Notes: generated by a model from the letters alone, not told the origin. A stretch of 64,000 bases of DNA from Chryseobacterium taklimakanense (GCF_900187185.1 NZ_LT906465.1:2418001-2482000); one strand, 5' to 3'. Shown: positions 6,822-16,009, numbered from the stretch's first letter. Translations and numbers: made by a program.

Positions 6822-9023
6822 CTAATACTGTGGCAGGAAGATAGTGAATTTGGCGCCAACGCCTGGCGTGCCTTCTGCATAGATATAACCGTTGTGGTTT
6901 TCGACAATTTTTTTGCAGATGGCGAGGCCTATACCTGTTCCCTCAAACTCGTCTTTGTCGTGAAGCCGGTTGAACAGTGTGAAGATTCTGTCGGCATATT
7001 GCTGTTCGAAACCAATTCCGTTATCGGTAAATTGCAGTTTGAAATAAATCTTTTTTGATTTTTTTAGAATTAACGGTTCATTATCGGACTCTACTTCTGT
7101 AACATGCAGGTCAATGACTGGCGGAACGCCCTTTTTGGAGTATTTAAGTGAATTTCCCAAAATATTGACGAAAAGCTGCTGGATCTGAAAAGGAATTACT
7201 TTGAGCATTGGTAAAGGCTCCAGGTTTACTGTTGCATTCTTTTCTTCAATGGTGGCTTGCAGTTCATCAGTGGCATTCTGCATCAATTCATCGAGTTCTG
7301 TATACTCAAATTTTTGGTCTGCTCTGGTAGAACGTGAAAACTGCAGCAAATCATCGATGAGTTTCCGCATTCTGCCTGCCGAAAACTGTATGCGCTCCAG
7401 ATATTGTTTCCCGGAGTCGGAAAGGCGGTCGTTATCCTTATCGTAAAGCCTGGAAATAAAAGTTTCTATCTTGCGCAAAGGTTCCTGCAGGTCGTGGCTG
7501 GCCACATAATTGAAGGCCTGTAACTCTTTGTTATTGGCCTCGAGCAGGATATTTTTTTCTTCAATATTCTGCTTGTCGAGATATTCTTCGGTAATGTCCC
7601 GGGTGATGAAGAGCATATATTCACCAACTGCCGGATCACTGATTTTTTTACTGGTTACGGAATGGTAACGCAGTTTGTGGTCATCCGCACGGTAAATTCT
7701 GTGAACGAAAGCTTTTACTTCCTGGCCTTCGTACATTTTTTTTATGCGTTCATTTACGATGTGTTTATCCTCAGGATGTATGGCCGGAAGAAAATTCTTC
7801 AGTTCATGTTCAAAATTTTCCGGATTGAAGCCGTATAAGCAGATCAGGTTTTTAGAAAATACAAAATAATCATCTTGAGGGAACCACTGCCATGTACCGA
7901 AGGCACCGATTTTCTCGGATTCCCCGAAAGTTTCATTCGCAATGCTCAGGTTTTTATTTCTTTCAGAAAGTACCCAGTTAATGCTTTCGAGCTGCAGTTT
8001 GTTTTCAATGTCAGAAGTAACATTTTTGGTGATTCCCAGGACAACTTTCTCGCCAGTGTTCATTTCCACGATTTGTCCGGCGGACTGAAAATGTTTCAGT
8101 TTTCCATCCTTGGTAATGACCCGGTAGGTGAACGGCAGCATATTTTTGCCACTGATCATTTCCTTGGCCCTCTTGTTTACGTAATCGTAGTCTTCAGGAT
8201 GTATATGCTTCATGAATCCCTCATACTTAGCTTCAAAACCGCCGGGTTCGTAACCCAGAATGCGGTATTCATTATCCGAGAAAGTGTATTGGTTGCTCTC
8301 CAAATCCAGAATCCATATTCCAAAATCTCCTACTTTTTCCGCCAGTTTGGAGGTGTCGAGTGATACCTGAAGGCTACGGTTGACCTGTTTCTGGATCTTT
8401 ACATCTTTATTGATACGGTAAAATGCAAAACCCAAAAGTCCTAGAGAAAATAATGAAATGATATAGAGATAGACCGGTGTACTTCTCTGATCGAAAAAAA
8501 GCTGCGAGCGGCGCTCCTGGAGTATCAGTTTTTCTTCAAGCAGCATTTCCCGGATTTTTAAGGATATATCCCGTGTAAGTGCGCTGTCTTTTAAAAGATG
8601 AATTTTAAGTTCGCTCGAATTAGAGTCCTGAAGTATGGCTGCGCTGTCGGCGAGTTTTATTTTTTCAGAAACCAGCCTGTTAAGATCCTGCAAATTTTTT
8701 AACTGCTTTGGGCTATGTGAGAAAGATCGCCCCAAATCTGCAAGCTCTTTTTGTACCGCAATTTTCAGCGCCGGAACATTGTCCAGGTTTTGAGGATTGC
8801 CTGTAGCAAGGAAATGTATCCTTTCGTTTTCTATATTCTTTACGTTGGAATATAATTCTTCCAATTTAAGCGACACTTCGAAAGAATGGTTTACCCATTG
8901 GTTGTTTTCATTTACCCGCTCGAGGTGTTTGTAGGTGAGCCCCATTAAAAAAAAGATTAATGCCGTTGCAACAACAACAATTAATCTTAAATAAAACGTA
9001 GACGTATCAAAGAGTTTTTTCAC
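6822..9023 (-). CDS. CHASE3-PAS-PAS sensor histidine kinase
   Basis: This 733-residue membrane kinase should sense an unknown cue and phosphorylate a response regulator. Two membrane helices (about residues 13-30 and 184-202) flank a helical CHASE3-like sensor region. Two PAS/PAC modules follow (about 225-340 and 365-480). The HisKA domain has H510 in NYVASHDLQEPLRK, and the HATPase domain shows the N box (NILGNSLKYSKKG), DNGIGF and GTGIGLAICKK. It begins with GTG immediately after the TAA of the response regulator gene, so it is the third gene of a tight operon with the AraC-type regulator. The architecture resembles phytochrome-family kinases without the chromophore domain. Confidence 0.93.
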   Translation of the reverse strand: MKKLFDTSTFYLRLIVVVATALIFFLMGLTYKHLERVNENNQWVNHSFEVSLKLEELYSNVKNIENERIHFLATGNPQNLDNVPALKIAVQKELADLGRSFSHSPKQLKNLQDLNRLVSEKIKLADSAAILQDSNSSELKIHLLKDSALTRDISLKIREMLLEEKLILQERRSQLFFDQRSTPVYLYIISLFSLGLLGFAFYRINKDVKIQKQVNRSLQVSLDTSKLAEKVGDFGIWILDLESNQYTFSDNEYRILGYEPGGFEAKYEGFMKHIHPEDYDYVNKRAKEMISGKNMLPFTYRVITKDGKLKHFQSAGQIVEMNTGEKVVLGITKNVTSDIENKLQLESINWVLSERNKNLSIANETFGESEKIGAFGTWQWFPQDDYFVFSKNLICLYGFNPENFEHELKNFLPAIHPEDKHIVNERIKKMYEGQEVKAFVHRIYRADDHKLRYHSVTSKKISDPAVGEYMLFITRDITEEYLDKQNIEEKNILLEANNKELQAFNYVASHDLQEPLRKIETFISRLYDKDNDRLSDSGKQYLERIQFSAGRMRKLIDDLLQFSRSTRADQKFEYTELDELMQNATDELQATIEEKNATVNLEPLPMLKVIPFQIQQLFVNILGNSLKYSKKGVPPVIDLHVTEVESDNEPLILKKSKKIYFKLQFTDNGIGFEQQYADRIFTLFNRLHDKDEFEGTGIGLAICKKIVENHNGYIYAEGTPGVGAKFTIFLPQY

Positions 9024-9470
9024 TTAAAATCTCAAAAGAAAATTATCCTTGTTCATTCCCGATGTGTGGTACTGCCAGTTTATAGTCACCACGTCTGAAA
9101 GAACTTTTTTCAAAGTATTGAAATCGTTTGGTTTTTTGATATAGATATTGGCGCCGCTTACAAAAGTTTCCTCAATATGTTCCTCGGATGATGAGGTAGA
9201 GTAAATCGCCACCGCGATATTTTCAAATCTCGGATTGGCTTTGATTTCGTGCAGGCATTCGATGCCGTTCTTCTTTGGCATATTCAGATCCAGGAAAAGT
9301 ATTTCCGGGAGCTGCGAGTTTTCACCGTTCAGGTAATCCATCAATTCAGCACCATCGTTGAAGGTCTGCACTTTTGTATTGATCTTCAGCTCATCGAACG
9401 CATCGGTGAAGAACAGTCTGTCGTCCGCATCGTCGTCTGCAAGTACAATGTAGGTATATTCTTTAGTCAT
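9024..9470 (-). CDS. single-domain response regulator
   Basis: This 148-residue receiver-only protein has acidic-pocket residues D12 and D13, the phospho-acceptor D61 (LFLDLNMP), a conserved serine/threonine in AIYSTSS and the lysine in YIKKP. There is no DNA-binding output domain, so it may act through protein contact or as a phosphorelay intermediate. It belongs to the CheY-like type often encoded beside PAS kinases in Bacteroidota (Rcp1-like). Only 2 bases separate it from the AraC-type gene upstream, and its stop abuts the kinase start, so co-expression and partnership with that kinase are likely. Confidence 0.92.
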   Translation of the reverse strand: MTKEYTYIVLADDDADDRLFFTDAFDELKINTKVQTFNDGAELMDYLNGENSQLPEILFLDLNMPKKNGIECLHEIKANPRFENIAVAIYSTSSSEEHIEETFVSGANIYIKKPNDFNTLKKVLSDVVTINWQYHTSGMNKDNFLLRF

Positions 9471-9472
9471 AT

Positions 9473-10030
9473 TTAGTTCTTGATTATGTTATCTCTTCTC
9501 TTATTTATAATTTTCTGGAACTGTGATGGCGTCATCCCGGTCGTGTTTTTAAATTGGGTGCTCAGGTGCGCTACACTGCTGTAATTTAAACGGTGGGCAA
9601 TGTCAGTAAGCGACAGATTCTCTATGATCAGCAGCTGCTTCGCGTACTCAATTTTTTGGATGATAATGAAGTTCTCGATGGATGTATAAGTTACCTGTGA
9701 AAAAATATTTGAAATATAACCATAGCTGTGGCCCAGTTTTTCTGCCAGATAAACGGATGCTTTCACCTGCACCTGTTCTTCGGAGAAAATCATATCTACG
9801 ATGACGTCTTTTATTTTCTGAACTAAAGCGGTCTTCTGGTTTTCAATAACTTCAATTCCGTACTCATCAAGCTTGGCGCGGAGCTGTTTTTCGGTGTCTT
9901 TCGACAGTTTTTCCAGGAGCTCTATTTCACCAAAATTCAGAATTCTGTAATTGATATTGAGGCTGTTCAACTGCTCTTCCAAAACTTTTTTGCAGATGGT
10001 GTTGAAGTCGAACTTCACATTCATTTTCAT
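9473..10030 (-). CDS. AraC-family regulator with a degenerate heavy-metal-type N-terminal domain
   Basis: The C-terminal half (about residues 85-185) is an AraC-type double helix-turn-helix with the LSLTDIAHRLNYSSVAHLSTQFK signature and GMTPSQFQ. The N-terminal roughly 75 residues resemble the small HMA-like fold that flavobacterial AraC regulators of this kind often carry. Relatives have a C-x-x-C metal motif; here only C13 remains and the other position is N10, so metal binding through that pair is doubtful. It is the first gene of a three-gene operon with a receiver and a histidine kinase. ATG codons at 10030 and 10024 are both possible starts. The targets are unknown. Confidence 0.85.
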   Translation of the reverse strand: MKMNVKFDFNTICKKVLEEQLNSLNINYRILNFGEIELLEKLSKDTEKQLRAKLDEYGIEVIENQKTALVQKIKDVIVDMIFSEEQVQVKASVYLAEKLGHSYGYISNIFSQVTYTSIENFIIIQKIEYAKQLLIIENLSLTDIAHRLNYSSVAHLSTQFKNTTGMTPSQFQKIINKRRDNIIKN

Positions 10031-10114
10031 TCGTGGATAATTTTTTTGTAAAAGTAAATATACAAATAGTTTGTCAAAGTTTTAAATGGTGAATATTATA
10101 ATTAACCTTCAACG

Positions 10115-10140
10115 AAAATTCCCGCAAAACCGGGAATTTC
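10115..10140 (-). terminator. terminator after the 86-residue unknown gene
   Basis: AAATTCCCG (10116-10124) pairs with CGGGAATTT (10131-10139) around a 6-nt loop, followed on the minus strand by TTTTCG. Confidence 0.55.
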
Positions 10141-10174
10141 AAAAAAGTATTAACTTTGGTAGGAATGCCGACCG

Positions 10175-10435
10175 TTACGCAACCAAAACGAAATAATTAT
10201 TGTTGATGTCGCGCTTCACCTTCAGTGAAAAATTACGCTGCAGTTCGCTGTAAACCAACAGGCAATGCTCCAGAAGGTTATCGAATTCTGAATTGAAATC
10301 ATCTGATGCGAAAACCATGTGCTTGATGAGCTGGTCATCGATTTCTAATTTATTGTCGCGAAAATCAAGGCTGGTAATACCATAGTTTTTATAGATTTTC
10401 ACAAAATATTCTTCAAGTGAGTTGAGGTTCTCCAT
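10175..10435 (-). CDS. hypothetical protein, 86 residues
   Basis: A short acidic, soluble protein begins MENLNSLEEYFVKIYKNYGI and ends in a basic, strand-rich stretch (LKVKRDINNNYFVLVA). There is no signal peptide, membrane segment or cysteine. It has its own apparent terminator downstream and stands between the AraC-type operon and a GNAT gene, all on the minus strand. Composition and codon use look like those of the neighbours, which supports a real gene. I do not recognise the family. Confidence 0.65.
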   Translation of the reverse strand: MENLNSLEEYFVKIYKNYGITSLDFRDNKLEIDDQLIKHMVFASDDFNSEFDNLLEHCLLVYSELQRNFSLKVKRDINNNYFVLVA

Positions 10436-10512
10436 TTGTCGGTTTTTAGTCTCACAAATCTCCGCTTACTTTAGATAAATGTGCTTACAGAATTATAATG
10501 GCAATTTATATT

Positions 10513-11004
10513 TTAAAGGATGAATTCCATCAGGTAATCATCCATAACGTACCCACCGCCGATATCGAAAACGCCTTCGTCATAAACTTTAAACCCCTGT
10601 GATTCATAGATCTTTCTGGCGCTGTTGTTTTTATTGACGTTCAGGATTATTCTTTTGTTACCGGTCTCCCCAGTCTTCTCTTTTAAAAAATTAATGGCGG
10701 CTTTCCCCAGACCTGAACCTTTTGCTTCGGGAATGAGATATAAACGGTGAAGTTTGGTTGTCCCCGGTTCGTAATGGTGTTCAAATCCGATAAATCCTAC
10801 CGGTTTTTCATTGTTTTCAATCAAAAAATAATGGTAATTTGGATTCGTCAGGTGCGAACTGATTTCAGCGGTAGAATACATTTCGGCTAACATATAATCA
10901 ATCTGTTCTTTAGAGAGAATTTCCGCATAGGCACTTTCCCAGGATGTTCTTGCAAGCTGCTGTATCAGGGCGATATCGTCGGTTTTTGCTTGAATAAATT
11001 TCAT
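10513..11004 (-). CDS. GNAT family N-acetyltransferase
   Basis: This 163-residue acetyltransferase should transfer acetyl from acetyl-CoA to an unknown amine. The GNAT core is clear: a central strand (GFIGFEHH), the LHRLYLIPEAKGSGLGKAAI segment containing the acetyl-CoA phosphate loop (R/Q-x-x-G-x-G/A equivalent KGSGLG), then ILNVNKNNSARKIYESQGF, the motif B helix typical of RimI-like members. It lies 71 bp downstream of dapA on the same strand with a probable terminator between. The substrate cannot be deduced. Confidence 0.88.
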   Translation of the reverse strand: MKFIQAKTDDIALIQQLARTSWESAYAEILSKEQIDYMLAEMYSTAEISSHLTNPNYHYFLIENNEKPVGFIGFEHHYEPGTTKLHRLYLIPEAKGSGLGKAAINFLKEKTGETGNKRIILNVNKNNSARKIYESQGFKVYDEGVFDIGGGYVMDDYLMEFIL

Positions 11005-11022
11005 ATTGTAAAAATATTAAAA

Positions 11023-11050
11023 AAGTGAAATCCACTGCTGAATTCCACTT
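11023..11050 (-). terminator. probable dapA terminator
   Basis: An imperfect 11-bp stem (AAGTGAAATCC with GGAATTCCACTT-like partner, 11023-11050) is followed on the minus strand by a long T/A run. Confidence 0.5.
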
Positions 11051-11075
11051 AAAAAATTATTATTGAAGTCGTGAG

Positions 11076-11948
11076 TTACAGTTTTGCCATTTCTGCTTTG
11101 ATTTGCGCCTGAAGACCTTCTGAAGCAGCTACCAACGGCAGTCTTAAATAATTTTTGATGATACCTTTTTCAGCCAGAATCGTTTTGATCCCGCACGGAT
11201 TTCCTTCAGCAAAAATCAACCTTGTGATTTCAACAAGTTTGTTGTGGATTTCGTAGGCTTCTTTCACTTTACCGTCAAATGCCAGCTGCACCATCGTTGA
11301 AAATTCCTTCGGATAGCCCTGTCCAATCACTGAAATTACACCGTCGCCACCTGCAAGAGTTACCGGCAAAGTAAATTCATCATCACCTGAGACTAACGAA
11401 AAATTAGCCGGTTTTTGCCTTAAAATATCAAAATACTGCAAAATGTTTGGTGCAGCTTCCTTGATCATAAAAAGATTAGGAAATTCCTTAGCAAGACGCA
11501 GGGTTGTAGAAGTTTCCACATTTTGCCCGGTTCTTGCCGGTACGTTGTAAATGATGATTGGTTTCCCGGTTTCCGCCAGCATTTTATAATGCTGATAAAG
11601 CCCTTCCTGATTGGGTTTGTTATAATATGGCGAAACAGAAAGTACCGCATCGAACTCGGATAAATCGGTTTCCTCGATCTGTTTTTTGATGTCGAGGGTA
11701 TTGTTTCCACCAATTCCCAAAACCAGTGGCAGGCGTTTGCTGGTGGTCTTTACGATATGATCTGTAACCTGTTTCTTTTCTTCCGCGGAAAGTGTTGCAG
11801 CTTCTGCAGTAGTTCCCAAAACTACTAGATAATTGGTTCCATTCTCGATATTGTACTCTACAAGCTTGGTAAGCGAGTCGAAATCTACGGATAAATCTTC
11901 ATTAAAGGGTGTAACCAGCGCAACACCAACGCCTTTTAATCTGCTCAT
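11076..11948 (-). CDS. dapA: 4-hydroxy-tetrahydrodipicolinate synthase
   Basis: DapA condenses pyruvate with aspartate semialdehyde, the committed step to lysine and diaminopimelate for peptidoglycan. From the ATG at 11948 the protein has 290 residues, the usual length; the upstream in-frame ATG adds 21 atypical hydrophobic residues. Active-site residues are visible: Schiff-base lysine K163 (MIKEA), Y134 (IIYNVPARTG), the GTTAEA loop (45-50) and SPYYNKP. GTTAEA replaces the more usual GTTGE. A TAAATTTG promoter element lies upstream. The gene is divergent from the 5'-nucleotidase pair. Confidence 0.95.
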   Translation of the reverse strand: MSRLKGVGVALVTPFNEDLSVDFDSLTKLVEYNIENGTNYLVVLGTTAEAATLSAEEKKQVTDHIVKTTSKRLPLVLGIGGNNTLDIKKQIEETDLSEFDAVLSVSPYYNKPNQEGLYQHYKMLAETGKPIIIYNVPARTGQNVETSTTLRLAKEFPNLFMIKEAAPNILQYFDILRQKPANFSLVSGDDEFTLPVTLAGGDGVISVIGQGYPKEFSTMVQLAFDGKVKEAYEIHNKLVEITRLIFAEGNPCGIKTILAEKGIIKNYLRLPLVAASEGLQAQIKAEMAKL

Positions 11949-11969
11949 TGGTAAAAAATTATTAAGTTT

Positions 11970-11977
11970 CAAATTTA
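11970..11977 (-). promoter_or_regulatory. -7 promoter element for dapA
   Basis: On the minus strand the sequence reads TAAATTTG, 21 nt before the chosen dapA start codon. This supports the shorter start, because the longer one begins upstream of this element. Confidence 0.45.
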
Positions 11978-12032
11978 TGGAATTTAGAGTAAAGAAATAG
12001 GTTAAAAACATTTAAATAATTATACATATAAT

Positions 12033-12040
12033 TATATTTG
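12033..12040 (+). promoter_or_regulatory. -7 promoter element for the 5'-nucleotidase pair
   Basis: TATATTTG matches TAnnTTTG and lies 22 nt before the ATG at 12063, within the dapA divergent region. Confidence 0.45.
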
Positions 12041-12062
12041 CAGGTATAAGTTTTTACTAAAA

Positions 12063-12815
12063 ATGAAAAACAGAATTATAGTTCTCGGATTTGCATCTAT
12101 GGCGCTTGTTTCTTGCAGAACGCCGATGAATCTAACCAATATCCAGACCCAGAAAAACATCAGCATCGCACAGTCAATCCCTGAAGACGGCGCTACAGCA
12201 ATGGTGATTGAGCCCTACAAGAAGTCTTTGGAATCTCAAATGGATACCAAAATTTCCTATACCAACGCTGAACTCACAAAACAGGGCGACAACAGCAGCT
12301 TGGGGAACCTTCTCGCAGATTATACGTTTCAGGGCGCGAAAGAATGGGCTGCAAAAAACAATGTCGCAAAAATTGACGGTGCGGTCATCAATATCGGCGG
12401 TATCAGAACCAATATCGGTAAAGGGGACATTCTCCTGAGGCATATTTATGAAGTGATGCCGTTTGAGAACGAACTGGTAATCGTGAAAATGACGGGTGCG
12501 CAACTGCAGGCAATGTTCGGTTATTACCTTCAAACCCAAAAGAATAACCCGGTTTCAAATATGGTTATTGAAACTGAAGCCGGCAAGATCAATAAAGCGC
12601 TGATCAACGGTGCAGCGGTTGATCCGGCACAAACTTATTTTATCGCGACATCCGATTACTTGGCTTTGGGTGGTGATAATATGAAGTTTTTCAGCGCAGG
12701 TGAAATGATTTCTACGGGCGTGAAACTACGCGATTTATACATCGAAAAATTCAAACAAAATCCAAATGTAACTGCTCCAGCAGATTTAAGATTAATTTTT
12801 AAAGGCAAAAAGTGA
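12063..12815 (+). CDS. 5'-nucleotidase C-terminal-domain lipoprotein
   Basis: This 250-residue protein has a lipoprotein signal with lipid-accepting C18 (LVSC) and then a 5'-nucleotidase C-terminal domain, the nucleoside-binding half of UshA-type enzymes. Landmarks include NLLADYTFQGAKEW, INIGGIRTNIGKGDI, YEVMPFENELVIVKMTG and a C-terminal YFIATSDYLALGGDNMKFF. By itself it lacks the catalytic metallophosphatase domain, which is encoded by the next gene. The two genes touch (TGATG), so they are surely co-translated and probably form one nucleotidase from two subunits in the periplasm. Confidence 0.88.
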   Translation: MKNRIIVLGFASMALVSCRTPMNLTNIQTQKNISIAQSIPEDGATAMVIEPYKKSLESQMDTKISYTNAELTKQGDNSSLGNLLADYTFQGAKEWAAKNNVAKIDGAVINIGGIRTNIGKGDILLRHIYEVMPFENELVIVKMTGAQLQAMFGYYLQTQKNNPVSNMVIETEAGKINKALINGAAVDPAQTYFIATSDYLALGGDNMKFFSAGEMISTGVKLRDLYIEKFKQNPNVTAPADLRLIFKGKK

Positions 12816-13765
12816 TGAACAGGAAAGAATTTTTAAAAATAGCAGGTGCCGGAAGTTTGGCAATGACGTTTGCCCCAAATTTACTTTTGGCCAAAAATAA
12901 TTTGTTTGCAGATACCCCTCACAAACTGACCATCTTACACACCAATGATCAGCACAGCAGGATTGAACCATTCGATTCATCGGCCGGCAGGAACGCAAAT
13001 CAGGGTGGTTTTGCCAGAAGAGCGCACCTGATAAAAGAAATCAGAAAAACGGAAAATAATGTTCTGCTTCTGGATTCGGGAGATATTTTTCAGGGAACGC
13101 CATATTTTAATCTCTTTGGTGGTGAACTGGAATTTAAACTGATGTCGATGATGGGTTATGATGCCTCTACGATGGGCAATCACGATTTCGATAACGGTTT
13201 GGAAGGGTTTGTTAAAGTTTTGCCAAATGCAAAATTTCCCTTTATAACTTCAAATTACGACTTCACCAATACCATCGTAGACGGAAGAACTGAAAAGTAT
13301 AAGATTTTTGTTAAAAACGGCATCAGAGTTGGGATTTTTGGTGTCGGAATAGAGCTGGACGGTCTTGTAGGTAAGAAGCAGTATAAAGAAACAAAGTATC
13401 TGAATCCTGTTGAAATTGCTCAACAATATTCAGAATTTTTAAAGAACGATAAAAAATGCGACCTGGTGATCTGTCTTTCGCATTTGGGCTACAAATACGA
13501 TAATGACAATAAAGTTTCAGACATCACACTGGCTTCCCAAACCGAAAATATTGATTTAATCCTGGGCGGGCACACGCACACCTTCCTTTCTGAGCCGCAG
13601 AAATATACGAACAGGGCAGGGAAATCCGTTCTTATAAATCAGGTTGGTTTTGCGGGGCTTCTTTTGGGAAGGCTTGATTTCTTCTTTGATAAAAACAAAA
13701 ATGTAAAAAATATCACCTGGAATAATCAGGTTATCGACTCCAAGCTTGATGCTGTTCTGGTTTAG
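12815..13765 (+). CDS. UshA-type metallophosphatase domain protein
   Basis: This protein is the catalytic half of a 5'-nucleotidase/2',3'-cyclic phosphodiesterase-like enzyme. The dimetal motifs are complete: HTNDQHSR, LDSGDIFQGTP, MGNHDFDNG, LSHLGYKYD and GGHTHTF. The N-terminus (NRKEFLKIAGAGSLAMTFAPNLLLA) is a signal of Tat-like style, although it lacks a twin arginine. The ATG at 12815 overlaps the stop of the preceding gene by one base; a GTG one codon earlier is the alternative. At 316 residues it ends after the metallophosphatase fold, with the C-terminal domain supplied by the preceding gene. Confidence 0.9.
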   Translation: MNRKEFLKIAGAGSLAMTFAPNLLLAKNNLFADTPHKLTILHTNDQHSRIEPFDSSAGRNANQGGFARRAHLIKEIRKTENNVLLLDSGDIFQGTPYFNLFGGELEFKLMSMMGYDASTMGNHDFDNGLEGFVKVLPNAKFPFITSNYDFTNTIVDGRTEKYKIFVKNGIRVGIFGVGIELDGLVGKKQYKETKYLNPVEIAQQYSEFLKNDKKCDLVICLSHLGYKYDNDNKVSDITLASQTENIDLILGGHTHTFLSEPQKYTNRAGKSVLINQVGFAGLLLGRLDFFFDKNKNVKNITWNNQVIDSKLDAVLV

Positions 13766-13768
13766 CAA

Positions 13769-16009
13769 ATGAAAAAAATATTATCCGTTTTTACAGTTTT
13801 CAGTTTTCTGATTTTGCAGTCGCAGGTGATCTCTTCGAGCCGGTGGACCGACTTGTTTTCGTATAACAATGTGCTGCATATCCGCGAAGACAACGGCAAG
13901 CTGATTGCAGCAACCGAAAACGGAATATTATTCTACACGCCCAAGACGGGTGAACTTACCAAGCTTTCCAAGGCAAACGGCCTTCACGAAGTTAAAATTT
14001 CAGCTTTCGATTACAACCCTGAAACAAAAACCGGACTCGTAGGTTATGTGAACGGAACGATGGATGTGATAAAGCCCGACGGAATTACATATGTTGTGGA
14101 TATTCCTTTAGCCACCGGATATACGGGTTCAAAAAAAATCAACCATATTTCGATCACCGGCAACCGTGCGGTAGTTTCGGTGAATTATGGCGTCTCTATT
14201 TTTGATCTTGAAAAAAAAGAATTTGGTGATACCTCATTTTTTATTTCAAACGGCGTTTATATTCCTGCAATAGAATCTGTTATAAAAGACAATACGGTTT
14301 ATGCGGTGACAGCTTCTGCAGTAAAGAAACACGAAATTAATGTCACTTTCCCGATCTATTCCAGTTGGAGCGACGCTGAGGTGGGAAGTTTCAATCATAT
14401 TGACATTGAAAATAATCTCATTGCTCTGGCAGGTACAAACCAGGTTCTGTATGGTGATGGTAATTCTTTCAGCCCGATTCCTCAGGGATTTTCAGCAATA
14501 AAAGATGTAACGGTTACGCCGCAGAATATTCTGGTAACAGATGCTGAAACTGCATTTTCGTTTTCAAGAACAGGAGCTGCAGCAGGAACTTTAGAAGCCA
14601 AAGAAAATCTCAATTCTTCCTGGATCAGCGATGGTAAAATCTACGCCGCCACCGAGCATTCAGGGATTTTTGATTCGGGCTTGAAATCTTATAAACCGGA
14701 TGGGCCGTATAATAACCAGTCTTACAAAATTTTCCTTAAAAAGGATAAAATGTGGGTGGCTTCAGGCGCATATTCAGGGCTTTATCCTTCAAAACTCGGT
14801 TATTATTACTTTGACGGGAAAAGCTGGATTTATCCTGATTATTTTAAACTTAATCCTGACAATTTTTCATTTAACATTACCGATATCGCTGTAAACCCAG
14901 CCGATGACACAGAACTTTTTTTTACAAATTCTTTGCAGAAAAATCCGGAAAAAGGAATTTTCCGGATGAAAAACGACAAATTTGTAAAACTTTATAACGA
15001 ACCACATATTTCGTATATCAGAGTCCCAATCAATGTGGAATATGATGAGAACAACGAGCTTTTCAGTACCAAATTGTGGCATGAATTTAATGCCAATGGC
15101 TGGGGCGTCAATATTTCTTTACAACACTACGACAAGGTTACGGATACTTTTGTAGATTATCCTAAAATTCACTCTAATCAGGTACAGAACCTTCTGCTTA
15201 ATGATGGAATCGCATATATTGCCTCACCAGATGAACTTGGTGGAAGTATGGTTCTTTACAAGTACAACAGAACAGCTTCAGTTAACGATGACAAATCCAA
15301 ACTTTTGCTTGCGGAAAATGGCATTCCGACCGGAGCTGTTTGCTCAGCTATCGATAAAACAGGAGATTTATGGATCGGCACGGCATCAGGTTTAAAAATT
15401 CTAAGAAACCCAGCAGCTGCGATTGATGAATTAAAGCCTAAAGCTGAACCGGTTATTATTGTTCAAAATGGCATTGCGGAAGAGCTTTTCAGGGATAGTA
15501 AGATTTTAAATATTACTGTGGACTCCGGTAATTTTAAATGGATTTCGATTGAAGAAGGAGGTGTCTATTATTTGAGCCCCAATGGTGAAAGAACGGTTGA
15601 GCATTTTACCCGCGGTAATTCTCCGTTGCCGGTTGATAATATTACGGATATCCAGATAGATGAGTCTGCTGGTGAAGTTTTTTTTGTAAGCCGTGAAGGT
15701 ATTGTTTCCTACAAAGGGAACTTGTCAAATGTGACGGAAAATTTTGGTAATGTGATCGTTTACCCGAATCCGGTAGTCCAGGCTAATTACAAAGGTAATG
15801 TAAAAATAAAAGGCCTTGCCGAAAGGACAAATATCAGAATTACAGATGCGGGCGGAAACCTCGTTCACCAAGCTGTGGCAAGAGGCGGTTATTATGAGTG
15901 GGACCTTACAAATCGTGGAAAAAGAGTTGCTTCAGGAATTTATTTTGTTTTGATGACAAACGCAGATGGCACCGATAAGGCAACTGCAAAAATAGCGGTC
16001 GTAAACTGA
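13769..16009 (+). CDS. porZ: PorZ-like type IX secretion protein
   Basis: This 746-residue secreted protein resembles PorZ, a surface component of the type IX secretion attachment complex that in Porphyromonas gingivalis works with the PorU sortase. A signal peptide (about residues 1-19) precedes two beta-propeller-like regions, with repeated LWIGT/KWISIEEGGVYYL motifs. The C-terminal roughly 85 residues are a type A sorting domain: VIVYPNPV, NIRITDAGGNLV, YYEWDLTNRGKRVASGIYFV and a final KIAVVN. Its stop overlaps the recO start by one base. It is 27 kb from gldKLMN, which it should serve. Confidence 0.85.
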   Translation: MKKILSVFTVFSFLILQSQVISSSRWTDLFSYNNVLHIREDNGKLIAATENGILFYTPKTGELTKLSKANGLHEVKISAFDYNPETKTGLVGYVNGTMDVIKPDGITYVVDIPLATGYTGSKKINHISITGNRAVVSVNYGVSIFDLEKKEFGDTSFFISNGVYIPAIESVIKDNTVYAVTASAVKKHEINVTFPIYSSWSDAEVGSFNHIDIENNLIALAGTNQVLYGDGNSFSPIPQGFSAIKDVTVTPQNILVTDAETAFSFSRTGAAAGTLEAKENLNSSWISDGKIYAATEHSGIFDSGLKSYKPDGPYNNQSYKIFLKKDKMWVASGAYSGLYPSKLGYYYFDGKSWIYPDYFKLNPDNFSFNITDIAVNPADDTELFFTNSLQKNPEKGIFRMKNDKFVKLYNEPHISYIRVPINVEYDENNELFSTKLWHEFNANGWGVNISLQHYDKVTDTFVDYPKIHSNQVQNLLLNDGIAYIASPDELGGSMVLYKYNRTASVNDDKSKLLLAENGIPTGAVCSAIDKTGDLWIGTASGLKILRNPAAAIDELKPKAEPVIIVQNGIAEELFRDSKILNITVDSGNFKWISIEEGGVYYLSPNGERTVEHFTRGNSPLPVDNITDIQIDESAGEVFFVSREGIVSYKGNLSNVTENFGNVIVYPNPVVQANYKGNVKIKGLAERTNIRITDAGGNLVHQAVARGGYYEWDLTNRGKRVASGIYFVLMTNADGTDKATAKIAVVN

